A stretch of 27,742 nt of DNA from Planctomycetota bacterium (GTDB lineage: Bacteria > Planctomycetota > Phycisphaerae > UBA1845): positions 1 to 27,742 of the forward strand of contig JADFMZ010000003.1 of NCBI GenBank assembly GCA_022563615.1. The letters run 5' to 3'. The position numbers and the translations under genes are program-made. A model generated the notes under the pieces. It was given only the letters and a program-made list of their open reading frames with translations. It made no database searches and had not been told where the DNA came from. Of this stretch, positions 24,098-27,742 are shown piece by piece. The number at the start of each line of letters is the position of its first letter. Within the stretch, counting starts at the first letter, position 1.

Positions 24098-24916
24098 ATG
24101 GCCTATGCCGCTGGAGTGGATGTCGGATCAACGCAGACCAAAGCCGTCATCATCAACGAGGAGAAAGAGATCGTCGGTCGCGCGTTGGTCGAGACGGGTG
24201 CCAACGTCATCAAGGCGGCGCAGGACGCGTACGACCAAGCCATCGCGGCGTGCGGCCTTCGAGATATGGAGGTCGAGTACGTCATCGGCACCGGCTATGG
24301 TCGGTACAAAGTCACGTTCGGAAACACGCAGGTGACGGAGATCAGCTGCCATGGTCGCGGCGCCGTGCATGTGTTTCCCGGCACGCGCACGGTCGTCGAC
24401 ATGGGCGGGCAGGATACCAAGGCCATTCGGGTCAACGAAACCGGGGAGGTCATCGACTTCTGCATGAACGACAAATGCGCCGCCGGAACGGGACGGTTTC
24501 TCGGAGCAACGGCTGCTGCGCTCGACATCCCGATCGACGAATTGGGATCGACGGCGCTGAAGTTCACCAGGCCGGTAAGAATCAGCACGACCTGCACGGT
24601 ATTCGCCGAGTCGGAAGTACTGTCCTGGCTCGGCAAGGGGAAGAAAATCGAAGACATCTTGTGGGGCGTTCACCAATCGATCGCCTCTCGTTCGGCCGGG
24701 CTGCTCCGCCGCGTGGGAATCGAGGAGGAAGTGACATTCACAGGCGGCGTCACGAGAAACGTCGCCATGGTGCGCTCACTCGAGGAAAAACTGGAAACAA
24801 AATTGAATGTGAGCGAGGATTCACACTACATGGGCTCGCTGGGGGCGGCCTTGTTCGCGCTGGACTACATCATGACCAGCCGAAACCCGTGCGATGCCAA
24901 GGAGGTGCCCCATTAA
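24098..24916 (+). CDS. bzdP: Benzoyl-CoA reductase ATPase subunit, BzdP type
   Basis: A 272-residue ASKHA-fold ATPase. Phosphate-binding motifs are GVDVGSTQTK (6-15) and VDMGGQDTK (100-108). The bridging [4Fe-4S] ligands are Cys127 (KCAAGTGRF) and Cys166 (TCTVFAESEV), identical in numbering to the characterised HgdC activator. It binds and hydrolyses ATP to push electrons from ferredoxin onto BzdN-BzdO, forming a heterodimer with BzdQ. Its short length marks the Azoarcus type; the Thauera BcrA has a long insertion. AGAGGA lies just upstream of the ATG. The stop TAA (24914-24916) overlaps the apparent start of bzdQ. Confidence 0.87.
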   Translation: MAYAAGVDVGSTQTKAVIINEEKEIVGRALVETGANVIKAAQDAYDQAIAACGLRDMEVEYVIGTGYGRYKVTFGNTQVTEISCHGRGAVHVFPGTRTVVDMGGQDTKAIRVNETGEVIDFCMNDKCAAGTGRFLGATAAALDIPIDELGSTALKFTRPVRISTTCTVFAESEVLSWLGKGKKIEDILWGVHQSIASRSAGLLRRVGIEEEVTFTGGVTRNVAMVRSLEEKLETKLNVSEDSHYMGSLGAALFALDYIMTSRNPCDAKEVPH

Positions 24917-25739
24917 GATTACGGCTGGGATCGATGTGGGATCGACCTACACCAAGTCGATCATCATCAACGAAAACCGTGAAATCCTTGGGCGCGTCAT
25001 CAGGCCTACCGGTTTCAAACTGGGTGATATATCCAGGATCATATACCAACAATGTCTGATCGAGGCCAAGCTGAACGAGGGCGATGTCGATTACGTCGTC
25101 GCAACCGGCATTGGACGTCATCAGGTCGCGTTCAAGGATCTTCACGTGACCGATCTGACAGCCAGTGCGCGTGGCGCGGCGTTTCTCTTTCCCGGCACGC
25201 GGACGATCCTGGACGTCGGCGGCCAGACAATGAAATCCATCCGCCTTGACGAGACCGCAAAGGTTAAATCGTTTCGGCTCAACGATAAATGTGCAGCCGG
25301 CACAGGCGCGTTCCTAGAGAAAACGGCCCGGTACATGGGTTTTTCGACGGAGGAAATAGGTCCCCTGATGGCGACGTCCAAGGAGCCCGTTACCATTTCG
25401 GGCGTTTGCGCGGTATTCGCGGAGTCGGAGGTCATCAACCACCTCTCGCTCGGCACGCCTCCATCGGACATTATGCGAGGTGCGATGGAATCGCTCGTCG
25501 AACGTTGCGTGCAACTCATGAAGCGGGTCAAGGCAGAACCCGAGTACACATTGATCGGGGGCATCCTTCAGTTCGAAACGATGGCACGGACTGTTCGTGA
25601 ACACCTTGACAGCGAAGTCAATGTTCCGGCACCAGATCTGGTCCAGTTCGTCGGCGCACTTGGCGCCTCGATCCTCGCACTACGCCGCCTCGAAAAACTC
25701 AGTGAGAATCGGACAAGGCCAACTGTGGATGTTCCGTGA
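24894..25739 (+). CDS. bzdQ: Benzoyl-CoA reductase ATPase subunit, BzdQ type (likely ATT start at 24912)
   Basis: An ATPase of the same fold as BzdP, 281 residues if started at ATG 24894. That ATG has no ribosome binding site. A strong AAGGAGGTG (24898-24906) sits six bases before ATT 24912, which overlaps the bzdP stop. Starting there gives 275 residues and puts GIDVGS at 6-11 and the cluster cysteines at 127 and 166, exactly as in BzdP. ATT is a rare start codon, known from infC; a base error is the alternative. Motifs are GIDVGSTYTK, KCAAGTGAF and VCAVFAESEV. The second phosphate motif reads DVGGQTMK, with Thr replacing the Asp seen in the other two activators here. It is the last intact operon gene before the insertion sequence. 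Confidence 0.87.
   Translation: MPRRCPIKITAGIDVGSTYTKSIIINENREILGRVIRPTGFKLGDISRIIYQQCLIEAKLNEGDVDYVVATGIGRHQVAFKDLHVTDLTASARGAAFLFPGTRTILDVGGQTMKSIRLDETAKVKSFRLNDKCAAGTGAFLEKTARYMGFSTEEIGPLMATSKEPVTISGVCAVFAESEVINHLSLGTPPSDIMRGAMESLVERCVQLMKRVKAEPEYTLIGGILQFETMARTVREHLDSEVNVPAPDLVQFVGALGASILALRRLEKLSENRTRPTVDVP
24898..24914 (+). promoter_or_regulatory. Strong ribosome binding site pointing to an ATT start
   Basis: AAGGAGGTG is the best Shine-Dalgarno sequence noticed in the operon. It lies inside the end of bzdP, and ATT (24912-24914) follows at ideal spacing; no ATG, GTG or TTG in frame lies at a suitable distance after it. Confidence 0.6.
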
Positions 25740-26031
25740 GGTCAAATGGGCTTCAAGCAAACACCATCGGCGTTCAGCCTCTCTTTTCCTGTTACGGAAT
25801 GCACGTCAACCGCTCGATCGAGCCTCGCAACGGAGCCCGAATTGGGTACGGTGAAATCTGATCCCGCTCTTGTAGCGAAAGGTTGGGTCCGCAGACACGT
25901 GGTGGATCCGGATCGTGCCCGCGAATCCGTCGAGCTCTATAGGTCGATGGGGTATGAGGTCACCGTGCGCCCGCTAATACCGGAGGATTTCGGGCCCATG
26001 TGCAAGGAATGCGCGTCGGCCATTTGTCGTT

Positions 26032-26034
26032 CCG
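26032..26034. repeat. Target-site duplication, left copy (CCG)
   Basis: CCG directly precedes the left inverted repeat and recurs at 27689-27691 directly after the right one. Three bases is a usual duplication length for IS3-like elements. Short matches can be chance, but the restored reading frame supports it. Confidence 0.65.
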
Positions 26035-26081
26035 TGCTATCCACACCCACATTCTGGACTTTCGTGCGCGAGTTCTCGCCA
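26035..26081 (+). repeat. Left terminal inverted repeat
   Basis: These 47 bases, starting TGCTATCCAC and ending GTTCTCGCCA, match the reverse complement of 27642-27688 with about three mismatches. Confidence 0.9.
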
Positions 26082-26170
26082 CTATCTCCATTTATTTCCC
26101 AAAATTCAAGCTCGACCTTGTCAGTCTTGTCGGGAGTTGCTGTATGAGCGACGACCGCCATGATTGAGGC

Positions 26171-27457
26171 ATGACTTCAACGACTCGAACTCTGCGCAGA
26201 TATGATCATCGCCTCCGCGATCTTGTCCGATCAACAGGTGACATCGGGCATGCGGAAAGGCGTGGTGTTCCTCGCTCCACCGCTCGAGGCTGGCTCACCT
26301 CAACTCGCGCCGAGATTGTCACTCTTGACGTCGTCGATATGGACGTCTTCATCCTACAGCAGGAAGTGGTCGCACTTCGCGCACGGGTCGAACGCCTGGT
26401 TGCGTTTCTCAGGCTCGTGGTCGTATTGTTGAAAGTGTCTGGATTTTCGCTCGCCTGCACTCGGTTCCCTGATGCGGCAGTCAAGGTCTTGCTGCTTCGA
26501 GCAGTCGATCGCTCACGTTCCACGCTTCCGCTGCGGACTGTGCTGCGCGTACTTCGGTTGTCGTCGTCACGATACCATTCGTGGAAGCGCGAGGAGGTGT
26601 GCGGTCTCGACGACATGCCCTCTTGTCCACGATCTTCGCCGCAACAACTGACGAGAGCCGAGGTCGAGACTATCAAGGGCATGGTGACTGCCGAGGAGTA
26701 CCGCCACGTGCCAACGGGAACACTGGCTGTGCTCGCTCAGCGGCTCGGCAAGGTCTTTGCCTCTGCCACGACTTGGTACAAGCTCGTGCGACTACACAAG
26801 TGGCGACGACCTCGTCTGCGCGTCCATCCATCCAAGCCGAAGGACGGCATTCGAAGCTCCGCTCCCAACGAGATCTGGCATGTCGATACAACGCTGATTC
26901 GACTTCTCGATGGAACGCGGGCATACCTTCACGCCGTCATCGATAACTTCTCACGCCGTATACTCGCGTGGAAGGTGTCCTCGACGTTCGATCCAAGTAT
27001 CACGGCCGAACTACTGCTCAACGCCGCAAGTGGGTTGATCGACGAGAAGCCAACCCTCCTCGTTGACGGCGGCGTCGAGAACTTCAACAGTGCCGTTGAT
27101 GAGCTGGTCGATTCTGGACTCCTTCAACGGCTTCTCGCCCAGACCGACATCTCGTTCTCCAACTCGCTCATCGAATCCTGGTGGCGAGCGCTCAAACACC
27201 AGTGGCTGTACTTGAACACGCTTGACACGGTCAGCAGTCTCGAAAAGTTGGTCGCGTTCTATGTGGATGAGCACAACATGCGTTTACCCCACTCCGCCTT
27301 CCGCGGTCAGACACCTGACGAGATGTACTTCGGTACCGGGGACCGCATTCCCGAAGCGCTCGAGGCCGACAAGAAGTCCGCACGTCAATCCCGGATGAAG
27401 CTGAACCGCGCAACGTCGTGCCAGATGTGCCAGCCATCAGAGTTGATTGCCAACTAA
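26171..27457 (+). CDS. IS transposase with integrase (rve) catalytic core
   Basis: A 428-residue DDE transposase. The N-terminus has a helix-turn-helix-like stretch (about 22-42) and a leucine-rich segment (about 58-90) that may form a coiled coil. The integrase core shows WHVDT (Asp239), LLVDGG (Asp299) and SLIESWW (Glu335), giving D-59-D-35-E spacing, with HNMRLPHSAFRGQTPDEMY as the typical end of the core. It cuts and joins DNA at the element's inverted repeats. GAGG lies 3 bases before the ATG. No frameshift signal is needed since the frame is continuous. It is unrelated to the catabolic genes except as the cause of a disruption. Confidence 0.9.
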   Translation: MTSTTRTLRRYDHRLRDLVRSTGDIGHAERRGVPRSTARGWLTSTRAEIVTLDVVDMDVFILQQEVVALRARVERLVAFLRLVVVLLKVSGFSLACTRFPDAAVKVLLLRAVDRSRSTLPLRTVLRVLRLSSSRYHSWKREEVCGLDDMPSCPRSSPQQLTRAEVETIKGMVTAEEYRHVPTGTLAVLAQRLGKVFASATTWYKLVRLHKWRRPRLRVHPSKPKDGIRSSAPNEIWHVDTTLIRLLDGTRAYLHAVIDNFSRRILAWKVSSTFDPSITAELLLNAASGLIDEKPTLLVDGGVENFNSAVDELVDSGLLQRLLAQTDISFSNSLIESWWRALKHQWLYLNTLDTVSSLEKLVAFYVDEHNMRLPHSAFRGQTPDEMYFGTGDRIPEALEADKKSARQSRMKLNRATSCQMCQPSELIAN

Positions 27458-27641
27458 CGACAAATGGCGCGTACGAAGTAAGGCTCATGCCGCGATTCGA
27501 GGTCACTTCTGAGGAACCTGCGCCTGGCCTCGATCATATGGAGTCCCGTGTCCGTCCTCGCCTCCACAATAACCGTTCGGCTCGAGCACCGTCCCCGACC
27601 CGCGCAAGTGACTTCCTCGTCGCGGCCCTCACGCAGCCGAC

Positions 27642-27688
27642 TGGCGAGAACTCGCGCATAAAAGTCCAGAATGTGGGCGTGGATAGCA
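27642..27688 (-). repeat. Right terminal inverted repeat
   Basis: The inverted partner of 26035-26081. About 184 bases of non-coding element DNA separate it from the transposase stop codon, in which I see nothing further. Confidence 0.9.
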
Positions 27689-27691
27689 CCG
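27689..27691. repeat. Target-site duplication, right copy (CCG)
   Basis: CCG directly follows the right inverted repeat and matches 26032-26034. Removing the element and one copy joins the two halves of the small gene in frame. Confidence 0.65.
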
Positions 27692-27742
27692 CAATCCCGC
27701 TGCGTTGCGGGGTCATTCCTGTCATCTTACACGGGCCTTGAA

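Larger units (their letters stand above)
26035..27688 (+). mobile_element. Complete insertion sequence with DDE transposase (IS3-like)
   Basis: A 1654-bp element bounded by 47-bp near-perfect inverted repeats that begin TG and end CA, flanked by CCG on both sides. It carries a single intact transposase gene at 26171-27457. D-59-D-35-E spacing in the transposase and a 3-bp duplication fit the IS3 or a related integrase-like family, though IS3 elements normally use two frames joined by frameshifting and have shorter terminal repeats. Well-matched ends and an intact transposase suggest recent insertion. It disrupts the small gene downstream of bzdQ. Confidence 0.85.
25746..27741 (+). pseudogene. 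Small four-cysteine protein gene interrupted by an insertion sequence
   Basis: The first part runs 25746-26034 and the second 27692-27741, separated by an insertion sequence plus one copy of a CCG target duplication. Joining them gives an unbroken frame of 112 codons ending in TGA (27739-27741). GAGG, overlapping the bzdQ stop, precedes the ATG by 4 bases, so it was probably co-translated with the reductase. Conserved-looking sequence begins near the GTG at 25851 (segment AKGWVRRHVVDPDRARES), another possible start. The C-terminal part has Cys spaced CX2CX4CX7C, a possible metal or cluster site; the insertion separates the third and fourth Cys. I do not recognise the family. An accessory role for benzoyl-CoA reductase is inferred from position only. 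Confidence 0.6.

Noticed and set aside
1..27742. CRISPR arrays, tRNA, rRNA and riboswitches
   Set aside because: No regularly spaced direct repeats and no tRNA- or rRNA-like sequences were recognised on reading; the long intergenic regions are few and explained above.

Overview
This window is a catabolic gene cluster for anaerobic breakdown of aromatic compounds through benzoyl-CoA. It comes from a GC-rich bacterium that I cannot place taxonomically from sequence alone. The oxygen-sensitive chemistry implies anaerobic or facultatively anaerobic life: an ATP-driven benzoyl-CoA reductase, its radical-type activators and a molybdenum hydroxybenzoyl-CoA reductase-like enzyme. Both short ATPase subunits and the order N-O-P-Q match the Azoarcus (bzd) type of class I reductase rather than the Thauera (bcr) type.

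Layout. Positions 1-312 hold the 3' end of a DAHP synthase gene, probably unrelated housekeeping, followed by about 260 bp without a gene. From 8153 down to 571 a minus-strand operon runs: TetR regulator, FAD subunit and fused [2Fe-2S]-molybdenum subunit of a 4-hydroxybenzoyl-CoA reductase-like enzyme, a HemN-like radical SAM protein, XdhC, and a MocA-like cytidylyltransferase. The last two are maturation factors expected for a molybdenum enzyme. A divergent control region (about 8154-8441) carries a promoter-like TTGACA/TACTAT pair, a perfect 18-bp palindrome and a related smaller inverted repeat, all plausible targets of the TetR protein.

From 8442 to 25739 a plus-strand operon runs: ring-opening hydrolase (oah/bamA), short-chain dehydrogenase, dienoyl-CoA hydratase (dch), 6-hydroxycyclohexenecarbonyl-CoA dehydrogenase (had), an orphan HgdB-type reductase/dehydratase subunit with its own ATP-dependent activator, a 1135-residue three-part fusion (ketopantoate-reductase-like region, DUF2889, acyl-CoA synthetase), thiolase, a 3-hydroxyacyl-CoA dehydrogenase/enoyl-CoA hydratase split by an in-frame TAG, then bzdN-O-P-Q. 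Together these would activate an aromatic acid to its CoA thioester, remove a para-hydroxyl, dearomatise benzoyl-CoA, hydrate and oxidise the ring, open it to 3-hydroxypimelyl-CoA and beta-oxidise the product. No ferredoxin or glutaryl-CoA-level genes are in the window.

The right end (26035-27688) is a complete insertion sequence with 47-bp inverted repeats and a 3-bp target duplication. It has landed inside a small four-cysteine protein gene just after bzdQ; removing the element restores a 112-codon frame.

The most unusual parts are the orphan HgdB-type subunit + activator + fusion-protein block (12349-17796), the amber codon in the dehydrogenase signature, the apparent ATT start of bzdQ, the missing [4Fe-4S] loop in the FAD subunit, and the IS-broken cysteine protein.
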